A stretch of 32,088 nt of DNA, from NCBI GenBank assembly GCA_964429235.1, contig CAYSAQ010000014.1:1-32088 (forward strand). The letters run 5' to 3'. The notes below the pieces were generated by a model that saw only the letters and a program-made list of their open reading frames with translations, searched no databases and was not told the DNA's origin. The position numbers were made by a program, and so were the translations under genes. The DNA comes from CAYSAQ01 sp964429235. Lineage in GTDB: Bacteria > Margulisbacteria > Riflemargulisbacteria > GWF2-35-9 > DYQY01. Positions 16,186-24,594 of this stretch are shown here, one piece after another. The first letter of the stretch is position 1; each line of letters opens with the position of its first letter.

Positions 16186-17268
16186 TTATTTTTTGTTATC
16201 AGCTTCGAATTGTTTCATAAAACCAACTAAAGCCTGAACACCTTCAGTTTGCATTGCATTATAGATACTTGCACGCATACCGCCAACAGATCTATGTCCC
16301 TTTAAGCCTGAAAGTCCAAAATTTGTTGCTTCGGCAATAAACTTTGCATCTAGTTCTGGATTACCTGTAACAAATGTAACATTCATAAATGAACGGTCAC
16401 TTTCTTTTACAGGTGAATTAAAAAGAGAAGAATTATCAATACAATCATACAATAACTTAGCCTTGTACTCATTAATCTTTTGCATAGCAGAAATTCCACC
16501 ATTCTCTAATAACCATTCAAATACTAGTCCCGCCATATATATTCCGTAAGTTGGAGGCGTATTTAGCATTGAGCCATTATCTTCAGTCAACTTATACTTA
16601 TATAGTCTTGGAGTAATGTCCATTTCTTTACCAATTAATTCTTTCTTAACAATTACTATACATAAACCTGCTGGCCCAATATTCTTCTGCGCTCCAGCAA
16701 AAATACATGCGTAATCATTTACATTAATCTCTTCAGATAAGATAAATGAAGACATATCTGAAACTATAGGAAGGTCAGTTTTTGGCAATTTATTATATCT
16801 AGTTCCATAAATAGTATTATTACTAACTATATGCAAATAATCTATATCATTAGGAATACGCAAGGTATCTATATCTGGTATATGTGTAAAATTATCATCT
16901 TTAGTAGATGCAATTACATCCACATCCACATATCTCTTTGCTTCGCCAATAGCTTTATCTGACCAAGCACCAGTATTTATAATTGCTATTTTTTTCTTAT
17001 CTGCAGCTAAGTTCATAGGTACTGCCGTAAATTGTGAAGATGCTCCACCCTGCATAAATAAAACTGCATAATCATCAGAAATATTCATTAATTTCCTCAA
17101 ATTACTTTCAGCATTATCAATTATTTTCTGATAAGGTTTGGATCTATGAGACATCTCCATAACAGACATCCCTGTTCCTTTATAATCTAATAAATCTGCT
17201 TCTGCTCTTTTTAATACTTCTATTGGTAACGTTGCTGGTCCTGCACTAAAATTAAAAATCCTTGTCAA
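16186..17268 (-). CDS. serC: Phosphoserine aminotransferase
   Basis: A 360-aa PLP enzyme converting 3-phosphohydroxypyruvate to phosphoserine, the second step of serine synthesis (also used in pyridoxal synthesis in some bacteria). It starts TRIFNFSAGPATLP, has GMSVMEMSHRS, MQGGASSQF and the lysine for PLP in AGAQKNIGPAG (Lys195). The frame stays open well upstream, but that extension encodes a meaningless hydrophobic stretch and overlaps the divergent gene. The TTG at 17268 has GAGGTGA five bases upstream and gives exactly the family length and N-terminus. It heads the operon serC-pfkA-gpmA-exoA-rarA-GATase, with a candidate promoter about 40 bp upstream. Confidence 0.97.
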   Translation of the reverse strand: MTRIFNFSAGPATLPIEVLKRAEADLLDYKGTGMSVMEMSHRSKPYQKIIDNAESNLRKLMNISDDYAVLFMQGGASSQFTAVPMNLAADKKKIAIINTGAWSDKAIGEAKRYVDVDVIASTKDDNFTHIPDIDTLRIPNDIDYLHIVSNNTIYGTRYNKLPKTDLPIVSDMSSFILSEEINVNDYACIFAGAQKNIGPAGLCIVIVKKELIGKEMDITPRLYKYKLTEDNGSMLNTPPTYGIYMAGLVFEWLLENGGISAMQKINEYKAKLLYDCIDNSSLFNSPVKESDRSFMNVTFVTGNPELDAKFIAEATNFGLSGLKGHRSVGGMRASIYNAMQTEGVQALVGFMKQFEADNKK

Positions 17269-17305
17269 TGAACTCACCTCTTCTATATTTTTTTTACTTG
17301 CCTTA

Positions 17306-17334
17306 ATTATAGGACTTTTTAAGAAATCATTAAA
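17306..17334 (-). promoter_or_regulatory. Candidate promoter of the serC operon
   Basis: On the - strand a perfect TATAAT (17306-17311) lies 17 bp from a weak TTTAAT (17329-17334). Predicted initiation near 17299 gives a leader of about 30 bases with the GAGGTGA site ahead of the TTG start. It is not tested. Confidence 0.5.
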
Positions 17335-17377
17335 CAAAAAAGATGGGATAAATAATGATATATATCGATAATTTATT

Positions 17378-17905
17378 ATGAAACACAAAATAATAGCAAT
17401 AAAAATTACAGCAGCTGACATTAAAGTGTCTTTTCGAAGCTTAAGACATTTACTAAATAATGCGCTAAGAGAGATATATCCTGTTATAGAAAAACTTGAT
17501 AATAAAACTCATAGTCATCAAAAAAACAAAAAATTAGCCCTAGCTTTATGCGATAGAGACTTAAAATACATTAAACAAACTACAGAGATAATGATAAACG
17601 AATTATCTTCATTTGAAAAAACTCTGGGGAATAGATACATTGAGACAACAAATCAAAATAGAGCAAATAACGTAAAATCGACAAGAACTAGCGATGCAAT
17701 ATATAGAGATAGGCAAACTTTTTTAACAAAGTATGATGATTTATCTAGAGAATTATATTATCTAATAGATGAATTCGACAAAGTGCTAGATGATCCTGAT
17801 ATTAGCGGAACAGAAGATTATATGAACATTACAGAATCATTGTTTGAGTCCTACGACCAAATAAAAGAATTACTAACATTTTTATACGAATCTCTAAAAC
17901 TATAA
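17378..17905 (+). CDS. Orphan all-helical protein of unknown function
   Basis: A 175-aa protein I do not recognise. It is highly charged, has no signal peptide or membrane helix, and reads as several amphipathic helices (about 14-40, 50-85, 108-138 and 145-173), suggesting a small helical bundle. There is one cysteine, at about residue 58. An in-frame TAA ends at 17371, so the ATG at 17378 is the first possible ATG. No Shine-Dalgarno site precedes it. Instead ATCGATAATTT lies immediately upstream, with GATAAT ending five bases before the ATG, so the mRNA could be leaderless. It diverges from serC and has no operon partner. The open frame, distinct amino-acid pattern and free intergenic position argue that it is real. 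Confidence 0.7.
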   Translation: MKHKIIAIKITAADIKVSFRSLRHLLNNALREIYPVIEKLDNKTHSHQKNKKLALALCDRDLKYIKQTTEIMINELSSFEKTLGNRYIETTNQNRANNVKSTRTSDAIYRDRQTFLTKYDDLSRELYYLIDEFDKVLDDPDISGTEDYMNITESLFESYDQIKELLTFLYESLKL

Positions 17906-17992
17906 AAAAAATTGCATTTATACTTTTGGTGCCCATTTTCACTTCATTCAAGGACAACCTCTAAGCTCATTCTTCACTAAGAGGAGTTGTAA

Positions 17993-18007
17993 CGGCGCGA
18001 TCTCAAC
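17993..18007 (-). repeat. Short tRNA T-arm-like fragment near tRNA-Arg
   Basis: GTTGAGATCGCGCCG read on the - strand matches 12 of 15 bases of the T-loop and 3' T-stem region of the neighbouring tRNA-Arg (GTTCGAATCGCGCCG), including an exact 9-base GC-rich core. The rest of a tRNA is not recognisable, so it may be a decayed tRNA fragment or chance. Confidence 0.3.
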
Positions 18008-18059
18008 AAAGTTATTTACGTTTACGCTAAGTGAGTGAACTTTATTGAATAAATCGAAG

Positions 18060-18136
18060 TGGTGCCCCCGGCGCGATTCGAACGCACGGCCTTCCACTTA
18101 GGAGGCGGATGCTCTATCCAGCTGAGCTACGAGGGC
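18060..18136 (-). tRNA. tRNA-Arg (anticodon CCT), with encoded CCA
   Basis: A 77-nt cloverleaf on the - strand. The acceptor GCCCTCG pairs with CGGGGGC (one T-G pair). The D-arm is GCTC/GAGC, the anticodon stem TCCGC/GTGGA encloses loop CTCCTAA with anticodon CCT, and the T-arm GTGCG/CGCGC encloses TTCGAAT. The discriminator is A and CCA is encoded. It reads AGG codons. It lies 18 bp after purF on the same strand and may be processed from the purine operon transcript. Confidence 0.97.
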
Positions 18137-18154
18137 TAATAGAAAATCAATTTA

Positions 18155-19537
18155 TTAATCAAAACAAGATTTAGAACGTTGCATATCCTCTGGGACTTCT
18201 ACAGGGTATTTACCATTAAAACATGCTAAACAAATATGATTCTTTGGTAAATGAATAGCATTCACTAAACCTTTCATAGAAAGATAACCTATTGAATCAA
18301 CATTAAGCATTTTACCAATCTCTTCTACAGAGTGATTTGCCGCAACGAGTTCATCTTTAGATTCTGTATCAAGACCATAAAAACATGGCCACATTACTTC
18401 AGGAGAACTAACCCTCATATGTATCTCTTTTGCTCCAGCATTTCTTAGCAAAGACACAATCTTCTTGCTAGTTGTTCCTCTTACAATAGAATCATCTACT
18501 AGAACAATTCTTTTATTCTTTATAGCAGGAACAATTGGATTAAGTTTTAGTCTAACGCCTACTTCTCTTAACAACTGTTCTGGCTGAATAAATGTTCTTC
18601 CGATATATCTATTCTTAATAAGTCCTTCTGCAAAAGGAATACCACTTTCTTTTGAGAAACCGATAGCAGCAGGAGTTCCAGAATCGGGAACACTAATAAC
18701 AGCATCAGCTTCTACTGGATGTTCTCTGTACAAATTACGCCCCATCTTAACTCTTGCATCATATAAATTCACACCTTCAATACAGGAGTCTGGTCTAGCA
18801 AAATATAAAAATTCAAAAGCACAACTGGCTAATCTATCTTGATGTTCGAAAACCATTTCTGTTTTAAACCCATCATTACTAATAACAATCATCTCACCTG
18901 GCATTATGTCACGTATAAGCGAAGCACCTACAACACCAAAAGAACAATCCTCACTAGCAATAACATAACCATCACTAAGCTCACCAACCACCATTGGTCT
19001 AATACCATAGGGATCTCTAATTCCAACAATCTTATCTGTGGTTAAAACTATAAAGCTATAAGCACCTCTTAACTTTTTTGCAACAATAGCAACAGCTTCT
19101 TCGATTGTATCTTTATCAGACAAAGAAAGCATTGCAGATATAATCTCAGTATCTGAAGACCCTGTAAAACTAAATCCTTTTTCTTCACATTCAGCTCTTA
19201 GCTCATTAATATTTACTAAATTACCATTATGGGCCAATGACATATATGTTCCTTTGAACATAAACGCAAATGGCTGTGCATTTCCGATATGCGAACCACC
19301 AGTTGTTGAGTATCTAACATGGCCAATAGCCATATCACCTTCTGGCAACTTCTCTAAATCTTCTTTCAAAATTGCTTGTGAAATCAAGCCTTGTTTCTTT
19401 GAAGTATGTACTTGCTCTCCGTTAGACACAGAGATACCCGCACTTTCTTGGCCTCTATGCTGAAGAGCAAACAGTCCGAAGTACGTAGCTTCTGCTACAT
19501 TTAACTTTTTAGATGATACGCCAAATATTCCGCACAT
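18155..19537 (-). CDS. purF: Amidophosphoribosyltransferase (Fe-S type)
   Basis: A 460-aa enzyme for the first step of purine synthesis, transferring glutamine ammonia to PRPP. The N-terminal nucleophile domain starts MCGIFGV with Cys2 directly after Met, so there is no real propeptide, unlike Bacillus. HVRYSTTG, NGNL and SSDTE complete the glutaminase site. The PRPP loop IVLVDDSIVRGTT covers about 344-356. Cysteines 239, 385, 436 and 439 (in SCAFEF, WPCFYG and ICLACF) match the four ligands of the Bacillus-type [4Fe-4S] cluster, so an oxygen-sensitive cluster is expected. The ATG follows the purL TAA with no gap, so expression is coupled to purL. Confidence 0.97.
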   Translation of the reverse strand: MCGIFGVSSKKLNVAEATYFGLFALQHRGQESAGISVSNGEQVHTSKKQGLISQAILKEDLEKLPEGDMAIGHVRYSTTGGSHIGNAQPFAFMFKGTYMSLAHNGNLVNINELRAECEEKGFSFTGSSDTEIISAMLSLSDKDTIEEAVAIVAKKLRGAYSFIVLTTDKIVGIRDPYGIRPMVVGELSDGYVIASEDCSFGVVGASLIRDIMPGEMIVISNDGFKTEMVFEHQDRLASCAFEFLYFARPDSCIEGVNLYDARVKMGRNLYREHPVEADAVISVPDSGTPAAIGFSKESGIPFAEGLIKNRYIGRTFIQPEQLLREVGVRLKLNPIVPAIKNKRIVLVDDSIVRGTTSKKIVSLLRNAGAKEIHMRVSSPEVMWPCFYGLDTESKDELVAANHSVEEIGKMLNVDSIGYLSMKGLVNAIHLPKNHICLACFNGKYPVEVPEDMQRSKSCFD

Positions 19538-21787
19538 TTAATCTATTCTCATAGTATCTGCGATTGAGTTATCATAAACATCAACCAGCTCTTTAGCCGA
19601 CTCGCCAATAAATAGTTCATTATCAATGCTTACATTAATATCAAACTCAGGAATTATCTTTCCTATTTTGTTACAAGAATTACCAGTCATTACTTTTTCA
19701 AAAGCAGCAACATCACTATCAGCTACTGAAACAATATATCTACTCTGTGTTTCTCCGAAAAGAATACTATCTTTTCTTAGCCCATTTAAAGATAATCCAA
19801 CATTCACACCTAGCTTGTTTGCTTTCATACTTTCAATAAGTGCTACAGCTAAACCTCCATCAGAAATATCATGTACAGAATTAACTAATCTTTTTTTAAT
19901 AATCTCTAAAACTTTTTGTTGAAGACCATATTCGAGATCTAAATCAAGACTAGGACAATCTCCAGCGATTGTAGAATGAATAGTCTTTAAATATTCAGAC
20001 CCGCCTATTTCATCCAGTGTCTCACCTATTAAATAAATATTTTCGCCTGCTTTTTGAAAAGACATTGTCATTGGCTCAACATCCTCATCAAATAAACCAA
20101 CAATACCAGCAACTGGTGTTGGGAAGATTCTTTCTGTTTCAGACTCATTATAAAGTGAAACATTTCCACTAATAACTGGCGTACTGAATACTTTACAAGC
20201 TTCTGCCATACCATCTACTGCTTTATCTAATTGATAAAAAGAATCTGGCTTCTCTGGGTTACCAAAGTTTAAGCAATTAGTCATTGCTACAGGCCTAGCA
20301 CCAGTACAAACAACGTTCCTAGCAGACTCTGAGACAGCAATCTTTCCACCCACATAAGGATTTAGGTAACAGTAACGTCCGTTACCATCAGTTTTAACAG
20401 CAATACGCTTATTTGTTTCTTTAATAACAATTACTGCCGCATCTGCTTCTCCAGGATTAAAAAATGTATTTGTCTGAACCATATGATCGTATTGTTCATA
20501 AACCCATCTTTTAGAAGCAATATTTGGTGTAGCTAATAATGTTAACAAACACTCACCCGCTGTTTTTGCATTAACATCTTTTACGCTATCATTCTTAAAA
20601 GCTTTTGTTTTAGCCATATAATCTGGCTCAACACCAACTCTATGATATACAGGAGCATCGTCTGCAAGTGTTCTTGCAGGAACCTCTGCTACTACTTTTC
20701 CATTCTCCAGTACTCTAAACATTTTATCATCTGTTACTTTACCAATAATCTCACCATGCAGGTCCCATTTATTAATAATATCAAAAGCTGTCTGCTCTTT
20801 TCCTTTTTCAATAATAACAACCATTCTCTCCTGACTCTCTGAAAGAAGAATTTCATAAGGTGTCATATTCTCTTCTCTTTGTGGAACTAAGGCTACATCT
20901 ATCTCTACACCACAGTCTCCACGAGAAGCCATCTCACTAATTGAACTAGTAATGCCTGCTGCACCCATGTCGCCCATACCTATTACACAATCAGTTTTTA
21001 AAAGCTCTAAGCAAGCTTCAATTAATAATTTTTCTTGAAATGGATCACCAACTTGAACTGAACTCTTATTTTCTGTACTTTCGTCACTAAGTTCTACCGA
21101 AGCAAATGTTGCACCATGAATACCATCTCTACCAGTTGAAGAACCAACATAAAGAATTATATTATCTTTACCCTTAGCTACCCCATTTACCATTGGACCA
21201 TATAATGAACTTATTGGTTTATCTCCAGACTGAACAACACCAATGCACATTGCATTAACAAGACAATTATCGCTATATGAATCCTCAAAATAAACTTCTC
21301 CAGCAACAGTAGGAACCCCTACGCAGTTACCATAATCACCAATACCTTTAACAACGTATTCAAAAAGATGCTTACTGTTTTTATCTTTATTAATATCCCC
21401 AAATCTAAGTGAATCTAATGCCGCTATTGGTCTAGCACCCATTGCAAAAATGTCTCTTATAATTCCACCAATACCTGTTGCAGCTCCTTGATAAGGTTCA
21501 ATTGCACTTGGATGGTTATGAGATTCTATCTTAAAAGAAAGACCTATATCATCACCAAGGTCTATTACTCCAGAATTTTCTCCAGGACCTAATAGAACAT
21601 GTTCGCCTTCTGTTGGAAATTTCTTTAATACTGGTTTCGAATTCTTGTAGCTACAGTGCTCAGACCATAGTACAGAATACATACCTAACTCGTTTATATT
21701 TGGGTCTCTTTTTAAAATACCTTGTATTCTTTGATATTCTTCCTTAGAAAGACCATGCTCTTTAATTATTTCCGGGGTTATTTCCAT
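19538..21787 (-). CDS. purL: Phosphoribosylformylglycinamidine synthase subunit PurL (small type)
   Basis: A 749-aa FGAM synthase catalytic subunit, which adds the amide to FGAR with ATP and glutamine-derived ammonia. The length and the start, with WSEHCSYKNSK (41-51) and the ESHNHPS motif (88-94), identify the small PurL that works with separate PurQ and PurS. The long single-chain form has about 1,300 residues. Neither purQ nor purS is in this window. Other motifs are GPGENSG, GDMGAAG, SESQERM and a second ATP-like half starting with VKTDGNGRYC. GGAGA lies ten bases before the ATG. It is followed without a gap by purF and preceded at 31 bp by nadD. Confidence 0.97.
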   Translation of the reverse strand: MEITPEIIKEHGLSKEEYQRIQGILKRDPNINELGMYSVLWSEHCSYKNSKPVLKKFPTEGEHVLLGPGENSGVIDLGDDIGLSFKIESHNHPSAIEPYQGAATGIGGIIRDIFAMGARPIAALDSLRFGDINKDKNSKHLFEYVVKGIGDYGNCVGVPTVAGEVYFEDSYSDNCLVNAMCIGVVQSGDKPISSLYGPMVNGVAKGKDNIILYVGSSTGRDGIHGATFASVELSDESTENKSSVQVGDPFQEKLLIEACLELLKTDCVIGMGDMGAAGITSSISEMASRGDCGVEIDVALVPQREENMTPYEILLSESQERMVVIIEKGKEQTAFDIINKWDLHGEIIGKVTDDKMFRVLENGKVVAEVPARTLADDAPVYHRVGVEPDYMAKTKAFKNDSVKDVNAKTAGECLLTLLATPNIASKRWVYEQYDHMVQTNTFFNPGEADAAVIVIKETNKRIAVKTDGNGRYCYLNPYVGGKIAVSESARNVVCTGARPVAMTNCLNFGNPEKPDSFYQLDKAVDGMAEACKVFSTPVISGNVSLYNESETERIFPTPVAGIVGLFDEDVEPMTMSFQKAGENIYLIGETLDEIGGSEYLKTIHSTIAGDCPSLDLDLEYGLQQKVLEIIKKRLVNSVHDISDGGLAVALIESMKANKLGVNVGLSLNGLRKDSILFGETQSRYIVSVADSDVAAFEKVMTGNSCNKIGKIIPEFDINVSIDNELFIGESAKELVDVYDNSIADTMRID

Positions 21788-21818
21788 ATTGAATGTGTCT
21801 CCTTTTACAATAATAATG

Positions 21819-22490
21819 TTATTGATTTTTACGGAGTATCATTCTACCATTTATTTGCGAATTACATAACATCGTATCCTCTGGTATATCAGAAAAAGTC
21901 TTCTCTTTTAAGTATAACTGGCTCTCATCGATATAATTAACTACATCTTTTGGTAAAAATTGCGTTAAATCTTCATTCATATATCGATAAATTTTAACCA
22001 TTGTAGATGATACATTCATACCTCTATGATCTAAATGTACAATATTGGCTTTTCTTAAAAGATTACTATTTAATTCTCTTTTTACTATATCGACAGGAGT
22101 ATCTGGTCTATTAAATACATAAAAAGTCACTAAATCCAATAATTCTTCAATGTCCTTCCATTTATCTAGATCAACTAAAACATCATAGCCAATCAAAATA
22201 CCTAAATCACTGACACCCTCTTTTATGAAATGTTTCACGGTATCAATAGTATAAGAAATGCCCTCATTAACTATCTCATAATCTGAAATCTCAAATCTTT
22301 TTTGATCTTTTAATGCTATTTCCAGCATTTTTATCCTGTCTTCAGGAGAAGCTTTTATATTCTTAGCAAATGGATTCTCATAACAAGGAACAAAGACTAC
22401 CCTGTCCGTGTACTCAAGGACTGCTTTGGCAATATACAGGTGTCCGTTATGTACTGGATCAAATGTGCCACCAAATATTATTTTATTCAC
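21819..22490 (-). CDS. nadD: Nicotinate-nucleotide adenylyltransferase
   Basis: A 223-aa adenylyltransferase converting nicotinate mononucleotide and ATP to deamido-NAD. It has the nucleotidyltransferase motif GGTFDPVHNGH (7-17), FEISDYEIVNEGISYTIDT and the C-terminal VSSTMVK (160-166). The start is GTG and overlaps the rfbB stop (GTGA). The family normally ends near residue 193 (after NYIDESQLY); this protein carries an extra tail of about 30 residues of unknown role. It is co-directional with rfbB and purL. Other cytidylyltransferase-fold enzymes (such as CoaD) are shorter and lack the NadD motifs. Confidence 0.95.
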   Translation of the reverse strand: MNKIIFGGTFDPVHNGHLYIAKAVLEYTDRVVFVPCYENPFAKNIKASPEDRIKMLEIALKDQKRFEISDYEIVNEGISYTIDTVKHFIKEGVSDLGILIGYDVLVDLDKWKDIEELLDLVTFYVFNRPDTPVDIVKRELNSNLLRKANIVHLDHRGMNVSSTMVKIYRYMNEDLTQFLPKDVVNYIDESQLYLKEKTFSDIPEDTMLCNSQINGRMILRKNQ

Positions 22491-23554
22491 TTAGACTCTC
22501 CATAGTGGTTATTATAATAATCTTGATAAGAACCAGAAGTAACTTCTTCTAACCATATATTATTTTCTAAATACCATTCAACTGTTTTTTTAATACCTGT
22601 CTCAAATGTATATTTAGGACTCCAACCTAGTTCATTCTTCATTTTAGAAGCATCAATTGCATAACGCATATCATGTCCTAACCTATCTGTTACATATTTA
22701 ATCAAATTCCTGCTAATTCGCTCACGAGACAATGAATCATCAACCATATCGCATAATAAATTAACTATATCAATATTCTTCCACTCGTTATTACCACCAA
22801 TATTATAAACATCGCCAAGCTTTCCAGCTTCAAGAACAAGATCAATTGCTTCACAGTGATCATCTACATATAACCAGTCACGAATATTTACTCCTTGCCC
22901 ATAAACAGGGAGCGCTTCGCCTTTTACAATATTATTAATCATCAATGGAATTAACTTTTCAGGAAACTGATATGCACCATAATTATTTGAACAATTAGTT
23001 GTCACTAGTGGCATTTTATAAGTTTCATAATAAGACCTCACCAAAAGATCACTTGCTGCCTTTGAAGCTGCATAAGGAGAATTAGGACTAATAGGTGTAG
23101 TTTCTGTAAAATAACCTTCTGCTCCTAATGAACCATACACCTCGTCAGTAGAAACGTGTAAAAACCTAAAACCCTCAACCTTCTCATATACTTCTCTAGT
23201 AGCATCAAGTAAAATCTGAGTGCCTACTATATTTGTCTGAACAAAAGGTGATGAATCTTTAATACTTCTATCAACATGAGACTCTGCTGCAAAATGAACT
23301 ACTCTATTAACTTTCTGACCATCAGAATAATTACCATTCAATATGTCTAATAACAAAGATTTATCTAAGATATCACCTTTAACAAAGTAATATCTTGAAT
23401 CATCACTAAGATCAGCCAAATTTGTTAAATTTCCTGAATAAGTTAATTTATCTAAATTAACAACAACTGCATCATCATGCTTGCCCAAATAATATCTAAT
23501 AAAATTAGAACCAATAAAACCTGCTCCACCTGTAACTAATACAACATTACTCAC
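22487..23554 (-). CDS. rfbB: dTDP-glucose 4,6-dehydratase
   Basis: A 355-aa extended short-chain dehydrogenase/reductase. The NAD site is TGGAGFIGSN (8-17). LDKLTYSGNLTNL is typical of RfbB, STDEVYG (135-141) has the Thr-Asp-Glu catalytic set, and YAASK (161-165) has the Tyr/Lys pair. It turns dTDP-glucose into the 4-keto-6-deoxy sugar for surface polysaccharides. None of the partner genes rfbA, rfbC or rfbD is in the window. The GTG start at 23554 has GGAG seven bases upstream. It probably opens a transcript with nadD, purL and purF. Confidence 0.97.
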   Translation of the reverse strand: MSNVVLVTGGAGFIGSNFIRYYLGKHDDAVVVNLDKLTYSGNLTNLADLSDDSRYYFVKGDILDKSLLLDILNGNYSDGQKVNRVVHFAAESHVDRSIKDSSPFVQTNIVGTQILLDATREVYEKVEGFRFLHVSTDEVYGSLGAEGYFTETTPISPNSPYAASKAASDLLVRSYYETYKMPLVTTNCSNNYGAYQFPEKLIPLMINNIVKGEALPVYGQGVNIRDWLYVDDHCEAIDLVLEAGKLGDVYNIGGNNEWKNIDIVNLLCDMVDDSLSRERISRNLIKYVTDRLGHDMRYAIDASKMKNELGWSPKYTFETGIKKTVEWYLENNIWLEEVTSGSYQDYYNNHYGESK

Positions 23555-23588
23555 AACTAAACTCCTTTTTTTTCTTGATTGAAGAATA

Positions 23589-23617
23589 ATTATACTTCTT
23601 TTTGATAAAGGCTAAAA
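23589..23617 (-). promoter_or_regulatory. Candidate promoter of rfbB-nadD-purL-purF
   Basis: A perfect TATAAT on the - strand (23589-23594) lies between the sigma gene stop and rfbB. The -35 at 17-bp spacing is weak (TTTTAG, 23612-23617). The leader would be about 30 bases and contain GGAG. Confidence 0.4.
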
Positions 23618-23624
23618 GGCATGT

Positions 23625-24530
23625 TTACTCTGGTTTAAGTATCTTTTTTAGTTTTTCTACTGATGCTCTATATATTCTAGAAACCTGAGATTCAGAAAGA
23701 CTAACTTTTGCCCCAATATCTACCAACGTAAGATCATTCACCGTTTTCAAAGTAACTATTTTGCGTTCCATATCAGAAAGTTGATCCATAGCATGCCTTA
23801 AAGTAACCTTGCTTTCGATTCTACCTGAAAATTCATTGGAATGCTTATTTATACCAATATACATATATGCTGCATCAGAAATCCAATTATATAAACGACT
23901 AGGATCTGCTTTTGTTAAATACCTAATATAATCTCTCATTGCTCCATTAATACGAGAATACGCAAAAGGCCATACTGCTGGATTATTTAAGGGATCCCAC
24001 ACTCTTAATGTTTGCAAAAACTCTACTCTAGCAATATTTAATAAATCATCACGATCACTTGTTTTCATAAAACCTGGCAATTTTCTGAGGTAATTATTAA
24101 CAAGCATGCTTATCTTATAATCAAATTTTTCAAATAAATGTTCACTGAACCTACAAATCAAATACTCTTTCAAGTCGATAGCAACTTCTCTTAATATTTC
24201 ATCAGGTAATTTGGCTGGTTTTTTTTCTAGAGACATATTAGAAAGTTTCTTATATGACCTCTTCTGAAATAATTCTGTTAAAGGGATCTCTACAATTACT
24301 GTATCTTCCTTCTTCTTGTTGTACTTTCTTTGAGAATAAAAGCCATCTTCTATATGAACACCTGTAAGAATTACAACAACTAGTTCTTCTAAACGTTTTT
24401 TATAACGTTCTTCTATTTCAGGATCTATTTTCTTAGGAAGGTTAGCCACTGCAAACTTGGTGCTAGTAGTATCAGAAAAATCCCCCCACCCAGAAATCTC
24501 TTTTCTGGAAAATTCTACTTTACTCGACAT
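23625..24530 (-). CDS. Flagellar-type (FliA/WhiG-like) sigma factor without region 3
   Basis: A 301-aa sigma-70 family protein. Region 2 lies at about 135-205 (YLRKLPGFMKTSDRDDLL, then WPFAYSRINGAMRDYIR, like FliA region 2) and region 4 at about 245-300 (DMERKIVTLKTVNDLTLV, then SLSESQVSRIYRASVEKLK). The middle helical region 3 of FliA/WhiG is missing or very short. About 130 residues precede region 2, with no match I recognise; usual FliA is about 240-260 aa and starts almost at region 2. Position after flhA suggests flagellar gene control. An in-frame TTG at 24536 is possible, but I prefer the ATG at 24530. No Shine-Dalgarno site is visible, and a -10-like TATTAT ends six bases before the ATG. 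Confidence 0.85.
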   Translation of the reverse strand: MSSKVEFSRKEISGWGDFSDTTSTKFAVANLPKKIDPEIEERYKKRLEELVVVILTGVHIEDGFYSQRKYNKKKEDTVIVEIPLTELFQKRSYKKLSNMSLEKKPAKLPDEILREVAIDLKEYLICRFSEHLFEKFDYKISMLVNNYLRKLPGFMKTSDRDDLLNIARVEFLQTLRVWDPLNNPAVWPFAYSRINGAMRDYIRYLTKADPSRLYNWISDAAYMYIGINKHSNEFSGRIESKVTLRHAMDQLSDMERKIVTLKTVNDLTLVDIGAKVSLSESQVSRIYRASVEKLKKILKPE

Positions 24531-24536
24531 AGTCAA

Positions 24537-24565
24537 ATAATAACAAACTAGAGGGTTCTGTACAA
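24537..24565 (-). promoter_or_regulatory. Candidate promoter giving a leaderless sigma-factor mRNA
   Basis: On the - strand TTGTAC (24560-24565), a 17-bp spacer and TATTAT (24537-24542) lie six bases before the ATG, so initiation would fall at or next to the start codon. This fits the absence of a Shine-Dalgarno site. Confidence 0.3.
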
Positions 24566-24594
24566 TTGTTTAAGAAGAATACTTTGAAGATAAT

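Noticed and set aside
17269..17421. N-terminal extension of serC by 51 codons
   Set aside because: It encodes an unrelated hydrophobic stretch, overlaps the divergent gene and the candidate promoter, and the TTG at 17268 has an ideal ribosome site and gives the exact family start.
18060..18136. tRNA-Arg as an integration site of a mobile element
   Set aside because: No integrase, no phage-like gene and no full-length copy of the tRNA 3' end nearby; only short scattered matches.
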